From: Bacillus sp. Cs-700
GTDB taxonomy: Bacteria; Bacillota; Bacilli; Bacillales; Guptibacillaceae
Direction: 5' to 3'
DNA: 64,000 nucleotides
Assembly: GCF_011082085.1 (NCBI RefSeq)
Contig: NZ_CP041063.1
Location: forward strand, 4,140,001 to 4,204,000
Shown: one piece after another, positions 17,886 to 26,696 of the stretch
Layout of the letters: each line of letters begins with the position of its first letter
How positions within the stretch are numbered: position 1 is the stretch's first letter
Notes under the pieces: generated by a model
What the model was told of the DNA's origin: nothing
Databases searched by the model: none
What the model saw: the letters and a program-made list of their open reading frames with translations, nothing else
Program-made: the position numbers and the translations under genes

Positions 17886-18283
17886 AAGAAAAGCGGAAGT
17901 GGGCGTTTAGAAACGGAGATATTGGAACTTTTGAACTAGAACACGTCCTTTGTGTTCTGGTGAAAAAGTGAAATATCGCAGTTTCTGCGAGTCGCAGCTA
18001 GCCAAGAAAAGCGAAAGTGTGCATTTAGACACGGTAGGCACTGGAACCCTATAACTTGAACACGGTCTTTGTGTTCGAGTTATAGGGTGAAGTGACCGAG
18101 TGTCTGCCCACTGCAGCTGGATCTAAGAAAAGCGGAAGCGCCCGTTTAGCCTCGACAAGCGCTGGAGCCCTATAAAAAGAACACGGTCTTTGTGTTCATT
18201 TTATGGGGTGAAGTGATCGAGAGGCTGGGCGCTGCAGCTAGATCAAGAAAAGCGGAAGCGCCCGAGTGTCTGAGCTCTTCCGC
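17886..18283 (+). repeat. Palindromic repeat cluster A (three full units plus one partial)
   Basis: Three tandem units of about 118-121 bases start at 17886, 18004 and 18125, each opening AAGAAAAGCG(G)AAG and ending GCAGCTAG/TGGATC. Each can fold into one long hairpin whose apex is GAACACGGTCTTTGTGTTC or a variant. A partial fourth copy (18245-18283) folds alone through AGCGGAAG / CTTCCGCT. Outer stems differ between units but stay complementary. The first unit starts at the base after the gnd stop codon. Related clusters are at 19728-19973 and 45541-46027. Confidence 0.85.
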
Positions 18284-18293
18284 TAAACAGCAT

Positions 18294-18347
18294 AAAAAAA
18301 CGCTACTCACTCCCCTTTCAAAGGGGGAGCGAAGTAGCGTTTTTTTT
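18294..18347 (+). terminator. Long bidirectional terminator
   Basis: Stem AAAAAAACGCTACT / AGTAGCGTTTTTTT with an inner CTCCCC / GGGGAG stem. It lies between repeat cluster A and the convergent membrane-protein gene and can end transcripts from both sides. Confidence 0.85.
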
Positions 18348-18355
18348 AGTTAAAC

Positions 18356-18928
18356 CTAAGCCTTGTGATTAAGTTCATTGCGAATCTTTTTCCCGAACTG
18401 AATGACCTGAAGGACACAACCAATGATGATAACAAGGAAGCTTGCATAAATCAGTGACCATTTAATCGATGTGAAAAATGGTGCACACCAGGCGATGAGT
18501 GAAAAGCTACGTGGATAAAAGAACATGACAAGTGAAGTTGCGATGTTTTCTAAGTAGTCGAACACTACACCAAATGAGGGAAGCAAGCTTAAGAATAACC
18601 ATTTTCCATTCGTGACTGATCGATATAAGATCGTAATCGAAGCGATTAAAAAGAACCAATACACTAGCGGCCAAATAAGGTCAAAACTAAAGCGTTCTTT
18701 AATGTAATAGCTTCTCCCAGCTTCTCCATATGCTTCCGCAACGTCATAGAGTTTCTCCGGAGTGTAAAAGAATGAGCCATCAGGGGATTCAGTCGTTTGG
18801 GTGACTTCATAAGATTTGTTTGAGACTTGAGGGAGCACAAAGGTAAGGAAGAGTGTAAAAATGACGACAGAAATGAACCAGATCGTTAGCGTTAGACGCG
18901 AACGAAGCTTTAGAAATTGGAATTTCAT
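18356..18928 (-). CDS. Hypothetical four-helix membrane protein
   Basis: 190 residues from the ATG at 18928, placed by GGAGG five bases upstream; the frame extends four codons to a GTG. Hydrophobic segments at about 10-35, 85-105, 110-135 and 150-180 suggest four membrane helices, with an outside loop after the first (residues about 35-80, rich in Tyr, Glu and Ser). I do not recognise the family or any catalytic motif. It stands between repeat cluster A and the cyclase gene on the same strand. Confidence 0.7.
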   Translation of the reverse strand: MKFQFLKLRSRLTLTIWFISVVIFTLFLTFVLPQVSNKSYEVTQTTESPDGSFFYTPEKLYDVAEAYGEAGRSYYIKERFSFDLIWPLVYWFFLIASITILYRSVTNGKWLFLSLLPSFGVVFDYLENIATSLVMFFYPRSFSLIAWCAPFFTSIKWSLIYASFLVIIIGCVLQVIQFGKKIRNELNHKA

Positions 18929-19004
18929 CATTACCTCCACTCGTGTTTTGGATTATCATCTCGAGGTAGAATGAAAGCCAGGGGAGCCCCTGGCTTATGA
19001 GATC

Positions 19005-19628
19005 TTATGCTTCTTTTAATCCTTCAAATAATAAAACGCGAGCGGGTGATGCATCTGTTCCCTGAAGCTTTAAAGGTGCAGCAACCATGAAGTATTCTCC
19101 AGCTGTCACGTCTTTTAGGCGTAAGCCCTCCATGATGATAACATCCTTCTCGAATAAAGAGCGGTGTGTAGGGTGCTCCGGCTGGCTACGTTCAATACCA
19201 AGGCCGTCTACGCCAACTCCGCGAATGTTTCGCTCTGCAAGATAGCGTGCAGCGTCTTCACCTACGAAAACAAAGTCAAAATTAAATTCTTCTTCAAAAG
19301 AGTTTTGAGATTTGAAAAGAATGAAGTCGCCTTCTTGAATGTCTTCCGCTTCAATATCTTTATCAGAGATCGCGCCTTTTACATCTGTAACGTCAATTAC
19401 TTTCGCTTTTCCAACAAGATCTTCTTGATTAATCGATTCAAACGTTGCTCCATCATTCATCATATGAAGCGGTGCATCAACGTGAGTGCCCGTATGTACA
19501 TCGAGTGAAAGACGAGACTCTGTTACATGTCCATTTGTCTTCGTGTTGATTTCAGGTTGTTTTTCTTCTTTGTTCTTATAAACAGCCATTCCATTAAAAA
19601 TTGGTGCACTTACATCATACATTTTCAT
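19005..19628 (-). CDS. Cyclase family protein (kynurenine formamidase-like metal hydrolase)
   Basis: 207 residues with the defining metal-site motif HTGTHVDAPLH near residue 45, the usual length of the family, and AAAGGAAG before the ATG. Members include kynurenine formamidase and isatin hydrolase, but most are of unknown substrate. No tryptophan-degradation gene is nearby, so naming it kynB is not justified. FDFVFVGEDAARYLAERNIRGVGVDGLGIE is typical of the C-terminal half. Single gene between repeat cluster B and the hypothetical membrane protein. Confidence 0.85.
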   Translation of the reverse strand: MKMYDVSAPIFNGMAVYKNKEEKQPEINTKTNGHVTESRLSLDVHTGTHVDAPLHMMNDGATFESINQEDLVGKAKVIDVTDVKGAISDKDIEAEDIQEGDFILFKSQNSFEEEFNFDFVFVGEDAARYLAERNIRGVGVDGLGIERSQPEHPTHRSLFEKDVIIMEGLRLKDVTAGEYFMVAAPLKLQGTDASPARVLLFEGLKEA

Positions 19629-19665
19629 AAAAAAACACTTCCTTTCAAATAGTAGTGTATATGAT

Positions 19666-19698
19666 AAAGAAAGATACGTGAAGCACGTATCTTTCTTT
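19666..19698 (-). terminator. Hairpin beyond repeat cluster B
   Basis: Perfect 15-bp stem AAAGAAAGATACGTG / CACGTATCTTTCTTT with a 3-base loop, about 280 bases after the zwf stop on the minus strand. It probably ends zwf transcripts after the repeat RNA, or acts on the plus strand. Confidence 0.6.
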
Positions 19699-19727
19699 TG
19701 TCATTTTTAATTGCAATAAACTGCTCA

Positions 19728-19973
19728 CTTCCGCTTTACCGTGCTAGCTACGACTCGCAGAAACTACGATATTTCACTCTTTCATAGGAACACAATGACC
19801 GTGTTCCCATTCAAGAGTTCCAATATCTTCGTTTCTAAACGCTCGTCTTCGCTTTACATGATCCAGCTGCAGTGAGCAGACACTCGGTCACTTCACCCTA
19901 TAACTCGAACACAAAGGGCGTGTTCAATTTATAGGGCTCCAGTGCCTGCCGTGTCTAAACGCTCACTTCCGCT
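19728..19973 (-). repeat. Palindromic repeat cluster B (two units plus a partial)
   Basis: Same repeat family as at 17886-18283, here on the minus strand. The first unit (about 19857-19973) begins AGCGGAAGTGAGCG immediately after the zwf stop codon, and the second (about 19741-19856) carries a different stem set with AAACGAAGATATT opposite AATATCGTAGTTT. A partial start remains at 19728-19740. Apex hairpins GAACACGCCCTTTGTGTTC and GGAACACGGTCATTGTGTTCC are present. Confidence 0.83.
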
Positions 19974-21467
19974 TTACTCTTTCGGTAATGGCCACCAGTG
20001 GAGGTTGTCTTTTTCTAGAAGCTCATCTGCAGCTTTAGGTCCCATTGAACCTGCTGGATAGTTCGGGAATTCTTTTTCTTTCTCGTTTGCCCATGTAACT
20101 GAAATCGGGTCAATGAACTGCCATGAGAGAGCGACTTCATCCCAACGTGCAAAGTTCGTAGCATCACCGCGCATCACGTCATGTAGGAGGCGTTCATACG
20201 CTTCTGGTGAGTTCATATTGTTTTCTTGGTGGTTATTGAAGGTTAACTGGATTGGCGTTGTTTTACGCATATCTCCTGTATCTTTCGCATTCAAGTGAAG
20301 GGTAATGCCTTCTTCAGGTTGAATGTGAATCACGAGAATATTCGGTCCAAGTTTACCACTTTCATTTTTATAAAGATTCATTGGCAAGTCTTTAAACTCA
20401 ACCAGTATTTTAGTGGACTTATTTGTCATACGTTTACCAGTACGAATATAGAACGGCACACCTGCCCAGCGGAAATTATCAATCATCAGTTTCGCTGCAA
20501 CAAATGTTTCCGTATTTGATTCTTCATCGACATTATCTTCTTCGCGATAGCCTGGTAATGTTTCACCTTCTACTTCGCCTTGCTTATATTGTCCGCGAAC
20601 GAAGTAGTCGTTTACTTCTTCCGGTTTAACAGCACGAAGCGCGCGAAGTACTTTCACTTTCTCACCGCGAATCTCTTCTGTTGAAAGGCTAACAGGTGGT
20701 TCCATTGCTAGAAGGGAAACCATTTGAAGCACATGGTTTTGGACCATATCACGGAGAGCACCAGACTTTTCATAATATCCTCCACGTGTTTCAACACCGA
20801 CCGTTTCGCTAGAGGTAATTTGGATATTTGATATGTGTCGACTGTTCCATAGTGGTTCAAACATCGAATTAGCGAAACGAATCGCTTCGATATTTTGCAC
20901 CATTTCTTTTCCTAAGTAGTGATCGATACGATAAACTTCGTCTTCAGAAAAGACTTGACGAATTTCATCATTAAGCTTTTGAGCTGATGGGAAATTATGT
21001 CCAAAAGGTTTCTCAATAACAAGACGATTAAAGCCGTCTCCATTTGTTAATCCTTCAGAATCTAGATTGAGTGCAATTGTTCCAAAGAATTCCGGAGCCA
21101 TCGCCATATAAAAAATGCGATTTCCTGGAATATTAAATTTCTCATCGAGTGATTGTGTTAATTCATTTAATTCCTGGTAAGATTCTTTCTTTGTAACATC
21201 AAATGGTTGGTAGAAGAAATGACTGCTAAATTCCTCATGTTTGTCATCTTTATCCATGCATGCTGTATGTATAACAGAATCATGAACGTTTGAACGGAAT
21301 TCTTCATTAGTAAGCTGTCTTCTTGCTACTCCTACTACAGCGAAATCCTCAGCAAGTACACCTTTACAATAGAGGTTATACAGTGATGGGAATAGCTTGC
21401 GTTTGGCAAGATCTCCTGTTGCACCGAATATAACGATAACAGAAGCCTGTTTTGATGGTTGATTCAT
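19974..21467 (-). CDS. zwf: Glucose-6-phosphate 1-dehydrogenase
   Basis: First enzyme of the oxidative pentose phosphate pathway, oxidising glucose-6-phosphate to 6-phosphogluconolactone with NADP+. 497 residues, normal length. The coenzyme motif GATGDLAKRKLFPSLY is at about 15-30, the EKPFGHN motif follows, and the active-site signature RIDHYLGKE (His is the base) is near 181-189. A GTGAGGTCAC segment precedes the ATG. The leader has two interleaved inverted repeats (21495-21535). Separate from gnd but in the same 5-kb neighbourhood, with repeats right after both stop codons. Confidence 0.96.
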   Translation of the reverse strand: MNQPSKQASVIVIFGATGDLAKRKLFPSLYNLYCKGVLAEDFAVVGVARRQLTNEEFRSNVHDSVIHTACMDKDDKHEEFSSHFFYQPFDVTKKESYQELNELTQSLDEKFNIPGNRIFYMAMAPEFFGTIALNLDSEGLTNGDGFNRLVIEKPFGHNFPSAQKLNDEIRQVFSEDEVYRIDHYLGKEMVQNIEAIRFANSMFEPLWNSRHISNIQITSSETVGVETRGGYYEKSGALRDMVQNHVLQMVSLLAMEPPVSLSTEEIRGEKVKVLRALRAVKPEEVNDYFVRGQYKQGEVEGETLPGYREEDNVDEESNTETFVAAKLMIDNFRWAGVPFYIRTGKRMTNKSTKILVEFKDLPMNLYKNESGKLGPNILVIHIQPEEGITLHLNAKDTGDMRKTTPIQLTFNNHQENNMNSPEAYERLLHDVMRGDATNFARWDEVALSWQFIDPISVTWANEKEKEFPNYPAGSMGPKAADELLEKDNLHWWPLPKE

Positions 21468-21494
21468 CTTTGTGACCTCACTTTTTCATTATTG

Positions 21495-21535
21495 CTGTTC
21501 CAGAGGGAACGTATGGACGGAACAGTGAATTCCCT
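21495..21535 (-). promoter_or_regulatory. Interleaved inverted repeats in the zwf leader
   Basis: On the minus strand, AGGGAA (21535-21530) pairs with TTCCCT (21509-21504), and CTGTTCC (21525-21519) pairs with GGAACAG (21501-21495). The stems interleave, so the RNA could form an H-type pseudoknot or two exclusive hairpins, ending 27 bases before the start codon. Not a known riboswitch to me. The rest of the gap to 21857 holds no recognisable gene, and a TATAAT at 21820-21825 lacks a good -35. Confidence 0.45.
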
Positions 21536-21857
21536 ACTTCATTAGTAAAGATAAGACTAATCAAATGCTGATCAGATGATATCGATCCCGTAACAGAACT
21601 AGTTACTGGGTTCCCAAGTAAAAATTTTATAGCTTTTTCGCGTTAAAATCAAATCGTGTGATTGGGTATTAAGCTGAATTTTTAATATTAAATCGACTAA
21701 TTGAAATCTGTAAGCGATACCATGATAAGTAACTTGGGAAAAGGTTGTTAGTGACATCCAAAAGGAAAATGATAAACTTTTTCCTGAGAGATAGAATGGT
21801 TGCATTTAATTGTGGCGAATATAATAGATATGAGTGTTAATAGGGAGGATGAATAAG

Positions 21858-22472
21858 ATGATTCGAGTATTGACAATCTTCTTCCTGTTTTTTTGCATTA
21901 TTCTAGGGTGTGCAATTGAGAAGCCGCAAAATTTAGGCGAAGTAGAAGCCGATCGTCCAGCATCTGTACAAAGCATTGTTATGAAAAAAGCGTATCTCGT
22001 CTTAAATGCATTAAGTAAACAAGATATGGACAAAGTATCTCGTTATGTTCATCCACAAAAAGGGGTATTGCTATCTCCATTCGGAACGGTTGATAAAAAT
22101 CGTGCACAGGTATTGATGCCTTCTCAGGTGAAAGAGTTATTCCAGGTACCCAATCAAAAGCAGCTTGAATGGGGGACGGATGACGGTAAAGGAGATCCAA
22201 TTCGACTAACACCTCAAGCTTATTTTAAGAAATATGTTTATGATGTCGAATTTAGTGAGACTGAGTTAGTTACGTACGATGGGATATATAAAGAGACGAA
22301 TCGTATTCATAATATAGAGGAAGTTTTCCCAAATAGCCATTATGTTGAGTTCTTTGTACCTGGATCAGAAGAATATGAAGGAATGGATTGGAAGAGTCTT
22401 AAATTGGTGTTTTCTGAACATAATAATGACTACTATTTAATAGGGATTGTTCATGATCAGTGGTTGCCTTAA
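21858..22472 (+). CDS. Hypothetical lipoprotein
   Basis: 204 residues from the ATG at 21858, placed by GGGAGG nine bases upstream; the open frame starts earlier at a GTG. A hydrophobic signal ends in the lipobox FCIILGC, so the mature protein is predicted to be lipid-anchored outside the membrane. The mature part starts with a helical region (VLNALSKQDMDKVSRYVHP) followed by KGVLLSPFG and a mixed region resembling the small extracellular lipoproteins of Bacillaceae. I do not recognise a functional family. Single gene. Confidence 0.75.
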   Translation: MIRVLTIFFLFFCIILGCAIEKPQNLGEVEADRPASVQSIVMKKAYLVLNALSKQDMDKVSRYVHPQKGVLLSPFGTVDKNRAQVLMPSQVKELFQVPNQKQLEWGTDDGKGDPIRLTPQAYFKKYVYDVEFSETELVTYDGIYKETNRIHNIEEVFPNSHYVEFFVPGSEEYEGMDWKSLKLVFSEHNNDYYLIGIVHDQWLP

Positions 22473-22593
22473 TGTGAACAAAACGTGTCACGAAATGGAA
22501 TTTTACGTGTGAGATGTGTCACATAGGTTGCTCATTTAGAGAAACTTTCTTATCCTTAAAAGGTAGATTAATGTGATAAGGAGAAGAATTCGT

Positions 22594-23124
22594 ATGAGTG
22601 ATGTAAAACAACGGAATTATACACCATGGATCGTCGGGCTTTCCATTGCAGTTAACGTGCTCGTTGTTATCCTGTTTTTCTTACCCGAATATAGCGGTGA
22701 GGTAGGCTTCGATATTACACTTTTGCCTTTGCTTAACGCAGTTTTTAATAGCTTTACTTTTGTTTTTTTAGTAGCTGCGCTGATCTTTATTAAGCAAAAG
22801 AATATTAAATTGCACAAACGGTTTATTTTTGCCGCTTTTACGACGACAGCATTATTTTTAGTTTCTTACGTAACATATCATGGATTGTCTGAATCAACTT
22901 CTTTTGGAGGAGAAGGACTGATTCGATCGGTCTATTTCTTTATTTTGATTTCACATATTATCCTTGCGGCTGCGATTGTTCCTCTTGCTTTAATCACAGT
23001 TACCCGAGGTCTGAATATGCAAGTTGCAAAACATAGGAAAATTGCAAGATGGACGATGCCGATCTGGTTGTATGTGAGTATGACAGGTGTTGTCGTTTAT
23101 TTGATGATTTCTCCGTACTATTGA
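22594..23124 (+). CDS. DUF420 membrane protein (YozB-like)
   Basis: 176 residues from the ATG at 22594 with AAGGAGA upstream. About five membrane helices. Conserved His residues fall in LHKRFIFAAF, VTYHGL and AKHRKIARW, the pattern of the DUF420/YozB family, often found near cytochrome oxidase and haem-A genes. In B. subtilis the homologue is linked to CtaG-type genes, but no oxidase genes are near here. A redox or haem-related role is inference. A terminator follows. Confidence 0.82.
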   Translation: MSDVKQRNYTPWIVGLSIAVNVLVVILFFLPEYSGEVGFDITLLPLLNAVFNSFTFVFLVAALIFIKQKNIKLHKRFIFAAFTTTALFLVSYVTYHGLSESTSFGGEGLIRSVYFFILISHIILAAAIVPLALITVTRGLNMQVAKHRKIARWTMPIWLYVSMTGVVVYLMISPYY

Positions 23125-23131
23125 TAGTTAG

Positions 23132-23158
23132 AAAAACAGGCTAACGCCTGTTTTTTTA
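23132..23158 (+). terminator. Terminator after the DUF420 gene
   Basis: AAAAACAGGC / GCCTGTTTTT stem with a 4-base loop and a T-run, 8 bases after the stop. Confidence 0.82.
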
Positions 23159-23285
23159 TTTGCATTAGTAGCTGCATTGCATGGAAAAGTTGTGGAGAGA
23201 CTACCGATATGTGAATGGATGTGGCATATCCTCTCATCTTATGCTACTTTTGATAGTGAACGTATTTATTCAAGGAGGTACGATT

Positions 23286-23996
23286 ATGAGTGTTCATATT
23301 GGTGCGAAACAAGGAGATATTGCGGAAACGATTTTATTACCCGGAGATCCGCTTCGTGCGAAGTACATTGCAGAAACGTTCTTAGAAGACGTTGTCTGCT
23401 ATAACGAAGTTAGAGGAATGCTTGGATACACTGGTACATATAAAGGGGAACGAATTTCTGTTCAAGGAACCGGCATGGGCGTGCCGTCGATTTCAATCTA
23501 TGTGAATGAGCTTATTCAAAGCTATGGCGTAAAGAATTTGATTCGAGTTGGCACATGTGGCGCCTTGAAGAAAGAAGTGAAAGTAAGAGACATTATTCTT
23601 GCGATGAGTGCCACTTCTGATTCTGGTGTGAACCGTCTTCAATTTAATGGCATGGACTTTGCTCCAACAGCTGATTTTAACCTTCTAAAAAATGCTTATG
23701 ATGCTGCAGCCGAAAAAGAAATGAGTGTGCATGTCGGGAATGTGTTTACAAGTGATTCCTTCTATCGTGACAATCCGGAAATATTCCAACAGCTTGCTGA
23801 CTATCAAGTGCTAGGTGTTGAAATGGAAACTTCCGCTCTTTATACGATCGCAGCAAAATACGGCGTGAATGCACTGACCGTACTGACTGTTAGTGATCAT
23901 ATTGTAACGGGTGAAGAAACGACTTCTGAAGAGCGTCAAACAACCTTTAAAGAAATGATGATTATTGCTCTAGAAGCGGCTTTAAAACAAAAGTAA
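23286..23996 (+). CDS. deoD: Purine nucleoside phosphorylase, DeoD type
   Basis: Cleaves purine (deoxy)nucleosides with phosphate to the base and (deoxy)ribose-1-phosphate. 236 residues from the ATG at 23286, placed by CAAGGAGG; the open frame begins about 105 bases earlier without a ribosome site. [18 protein letters not shown] holds the phosphate-binding Gly and Arg, [10 protein letters not shown] and VGTCGAL form the core, GVEMETSAL binds the ribose, and the catalytic Asp lies in [12 protein letters not shown]. Length fits hexameric DeoD. It joins the purine permeases upstream in purine salvage. A terminator follows. Confidence 0.95.
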   Translation: MSVHIGAKQGDIAETILLPGDPLRAKYIAETFLEDVVCYNEVRGMLGYTGTYKGERISVQGTGMGVPSISIYVNELIQSYGVKNLIRVGTCGALKKEVKVRDIILAMSATSDSGVNRLQFNGMDFAPTADFNLLKNAYDAAAEKEMSVHVGNVFTSDSFYRDNPEIFQQLADYQVLGVEMETSALYTIAAKYGVNALTVLTVSDHIVTGEETTSEERQTTFKEMMIIALEAALKQK

Positions 23997-24003
23997 AACA
24001 TGG

Positions 24004-24035
24004 AGAAGACGAGCGTAAAGCTAGTCTTCTTTTTT
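24004..24035 (+). terminator. Terminator of deoD
   Basis: AGAAGACGAGC / GCTAGTCTTCT stem with one mismatch, 5-base loop, then TTTTT. It begins 7 bases after the stop and lies inside the longest frame of the next gene, arguing for that gene's later start. Confidence 0.82.
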
Positions 24036-24113
24036 GTTATTCTGAAGAGCCAATGCATATTTCCATTCACATCTCCAAAAGCTACAACAAGAGGGCGCAT
24101 GGGGGTGAATAGG

Positions 24114-25580
24114 ATGAAAAGGAGAACGACAAAGTTACTTCATAAGTTAAAAGAATTAAAGCAGGAAGCAATAGAAAAAGATTATTCAGCTTCTTTTCAG
24201 AAACAAATTACCGAAAACTTTAGCGGCTGTGATGATCTCGTACAACGCACGTTTCCTGAATTAAATATAACGATTATTTATTTCTTACATATGGTTAACG
24301 AAAATTTACTTGAAATGGATTTGCTTGTTCCCATTTATCATGCTTCAGATGAAACCAGACTTCCATTCTTAAAAAGGTCTAACTTTCATAAAACCGATGA
24401 TGAAAAGAAAATAATCGATGGAATTCTAAATGGAGAAGCGGCGGTTTTTCACCAGGACCATGCTTACCTGATTAACATTTCTGGACCTAAGCAGCGTGAA
24501 ATCCAACCTTCAGAAACGGAAACAACGATTACAGGGCCACATGAAGGATTTGTGGAAAGTAGCGAAATTAATCTTTCCATGATTCGAAGACGGGTGAAAA
24601 GCGCGCAGTTGAAAATTAACGAAATTCCTGTCGGAGAAGTTTCGAAAGGGAGCGTCTTTGTCCTTCATATAAAAGGAATTGCTAATGATGAAGTAGTGGG
24701 TGACATGATAAATCGGATCGAGAAAATCGAGATTGACGCGGTGTATGATGCCCATATGTTAACGCAGTTGATTGAAGATCAGCCAAATGCGCTCTTTCCA
24801 CAGTTTATGCTTCGAGAGCGGCCTGATGCAATTGCGGCTGCGCTTGTTGAAGGGAAAATTGTGGTCGTAGTTGATGGTAGTCCCGCAGTAATCATCAGTC
24901 CCTCAAGTTTTTTTGACTTTTTTCAAACAGGTGATGATTATTATCAAAGATGGATTACAGGAACGGCTACAAGGCTACTTCGGTTTGGGGCTTTTATCAT
25001 TACGATTGGGTTTACTGCTCTTTATGTTTCCGTTACGACTTTTCAATATGAAATGATTCCACAATCGCTGTTAACAACGCTGGCAGGTTCAAGAAGTAAG
25101 GTGCCATTTAATCCTTTATACGAAGCGCTAATCATGGAAATTACCCTTGAATTTTTACGTGAAGCAGGGGCCAGATTGCCAACAAAAGTTGGACAAACGA
25201 TCGGTATCGTTGGTGGTATTGTTATCGGACAAGCGGCAGTGCAAGCTGGGATTACTAGTAATGTTCTTATTATTGTTGTAGCCAGTTCTGCCATTACTTC
25301 ATTTGTCGTCCCTAGTTATGTGATGAGTGCGAGTATTCGATTAGCGCGTTTTGGTTTAATTCTTTTAGCGGGACTCCTTGGTAATCTCGGAATTGTCATT
25401 GGAGTCATCCTTTTGGTAATCCACTTAAGTAGTTTAACGAGTGCTGGTGCACCTTACTTAGCTCCTCTATCTCCGTTCTTCCGCAAAGATTGGGTCGATT
25501 TTTTATTGCGAGCTCCCTATTCTTTAATGAAAACAAGGCCAGCTTTACCTAGAACTTCTAATAAGAAAAGAAAGCAATAA
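24114..25580 (+). CDS. Spore germinant receptor A subunit (GerA/GerKA family)
   Basis: 488 residues from the ATG at 24114, set by GGGGGTG upstream; earlier frame starts run through the deoD terminator. The large N-terminal hydrophilic domain (about 1-270) is followed by about five membrane helices in the C-terminal half and a short basic tail. EVVGDMINRIEKIEIDAV, ERPDAIAAALVEGKIVVVVDGSP and FNPLYEALIMEITLEFLREAG are family signatures. In spores, A, B and C subunits form an inner-membrane receptor that triggers germination on amino acids or sugars. First of a three-gene A-B-C operon; the germinant is unknown. Confidence 0.92.
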   Translation: MKRRTTKLLHKLKELKQEAIEKDYSASFQKQITENFSGCDDLVQRTFPELNITIIYFLHMVNENLLEMDLLVPIYHASDETRLPFLKRSNFHKTDDEKKIIDGILNGEAAVFHQDHAYLINISGPKQREIQPSETETTITGPHEGFVESSEINLSMIRRRVKSAQLKINEIPVGEVSKGSVFVLHIKGIANDEVVGDMINRIEKIEIDAVYDAHMLTQLIEDQPNALFPQFMLRERPDAIAAALVEGKIVVVVDGSPAVIISPSSFFDFFQTGDDYYQRWITGTATRLLRFGAFIITIGFTALYVSVTTFQYEMIPQSLLTTLAGSRSKVPFNPLYEALIMEITLEFLREAGARLPTKVGQTIGIVGGIVIGQAAVQAGITSNVLIIVVASSAITSFVVPSYVMSASIRLARFGLILLAGLLGNLGIVIGVILLVIHLSSLTSAGAPYLAPLSPFFRKDWVDFLLRAPYSLMKTRPALPRTSNKKRKQ

Positions 25581-25607
25581 GCAGCTAGAAGAAATTGAGG
25601 GATACTA

Positions 25608-26696
25608 ATGTCGGAAAAAATCGCGCCATTTCACCTCGCCATTCTCATTTATATGATCCAGTCTGGTGTAACCTTATACAAGTTACCTCGCATGCTAGCC
25701 GTTAATTTTGGTACGAACGGATGGATTATGGTACTCATTGTATCTTTTGTAGCTGGAATAAATATTTTTCTCATTTCCCTCGTGAACCGTTTTAGTAAAG
25801 GAGAGAGTGTATTTGAGATTATGGAAGGACTTATCCCTCGTAAAGCAATGGCGCCTTTTTATATCCTCCTTGCATTGATCTGGTCGATTTTTGCCTTACT
25901 TGTAGGAAAAGATTATATCCTTATTACCCAGGTGTTAACTTTTCAAAATTCAAGTCTACTTTTGCTGTATAGCATCGTTCTAATTCTTGCCTTCTATCTT
26001 GTCGTAAAGGATATATATACGATATCTAAGACAACGACCATTTTCTTTTTTTTAACAATTTGGATGACCTTTTTGTTAATTTATCATATCCCGTATTCTT
26101 CCGTTATGAGGTTAACGCCATTTATATTTAAAGAAGGAACGCATTCAATTCGTGGATTGATTGAGGTATATACGGCTTTTCTTGGATTTGAAATTGTTTT
26201 GTTTTTATTTCCTTATATTGATCAGAAAAAGCCAAAATGGTTTCTAAGCGTTTATGTAGGCCATATCATTACAACGGTTGTCTATACGCTTACATGCTTC
26301 GTATCCTTCATGTACTTTTCATTTGAACAGCTTAAGCTTATTAGTTTTCCAGTGTTGAATTTAATTTCGTACGTTGAAATTGAATTAATAGAGCGAATTG
26401 AAAGCCTCGTTTTTAATTTGTTTTTAATGAAAATTCTCATTACAGTAGTGATGTATTTATGGGCTGCAAAATTACTCCTTCACCGCGCAATACCAGCTAT
26501 TAATGAAAAATGGTTAGCTACGCTCTCAATTTTAATTGCGTTTTTTGTTACGCTGCGAGTAGACGTGGTTTACGAATTAGCACCATGGTTATTGATTTTT
26601 GGATTCGCTGCTGCAGGAATAGCCATTGGTTTACCCGTATTGCTGCTGTTTGTTCTGTGGGTTAGGAGAATAGGGAGGAGGCGCCGCCATGGATAG
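25608..26696 (+). CDS. Spore germinant receptor B subunit (GerAB family)
   Basis: 362 residues, about ten membrane helices, related to amino-acid permeases (GerAB/ArcD/ProY superfamily). KIAPFHLAILIYMIQSGVTLYKLPR at the N-terminus is typical. In the receptor the B subunit is thought to bind the germinant. It begins 28 bases after the A gene and its 3' end overlaps the C gene by eight bases, so translation is probably coupled. Expression under sigma-G is expected from homologues, but I did not identify the promoter. Confidence 0.92.
   Translation: MSEKIAPFHLAILIYMIQSGVTLYKLPRMLAVNFGTNGWIMVLIVSFVAGINIFLISLVNRFSKGESVFEIMEGLIPRKAMAPFYILLALIWSIFALLVGKDYILITQVLTFQNSSLLLLYSIVLILAFYLVVKDIYTISKTTTIFFFLTIWMTFLLIYHIPYSSVMRLTPFIFKEGTHSIRGLIEVYTAFLGFEIVLFLFPYIDQKKPKWFLSVYVGHIITTVVYTLTCFVSFMYFSFEQLKLISFPVLNLISYVEIELIERIESLVFNLFLMKILITVVMYLWAAKLLLHRAIPAINEKWLATLSILIAFFVTLRVDVVYELAPWLLIFGFAAAGIAIGLPVLLLFVLWVRRIGRRRRHG

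Noticed and set aside
17886-18283. CRISPR-like array
   Set aside because: The units are about 120 bases with internal palindromes, not short repeats with unique spacers, and no cas genes are present.
21599-21805. 68-residue minus-strand frame upstream of zwf
   Set aside because: No ribosome site, no recognisable protein features, and it lies in the zwf promoter region.
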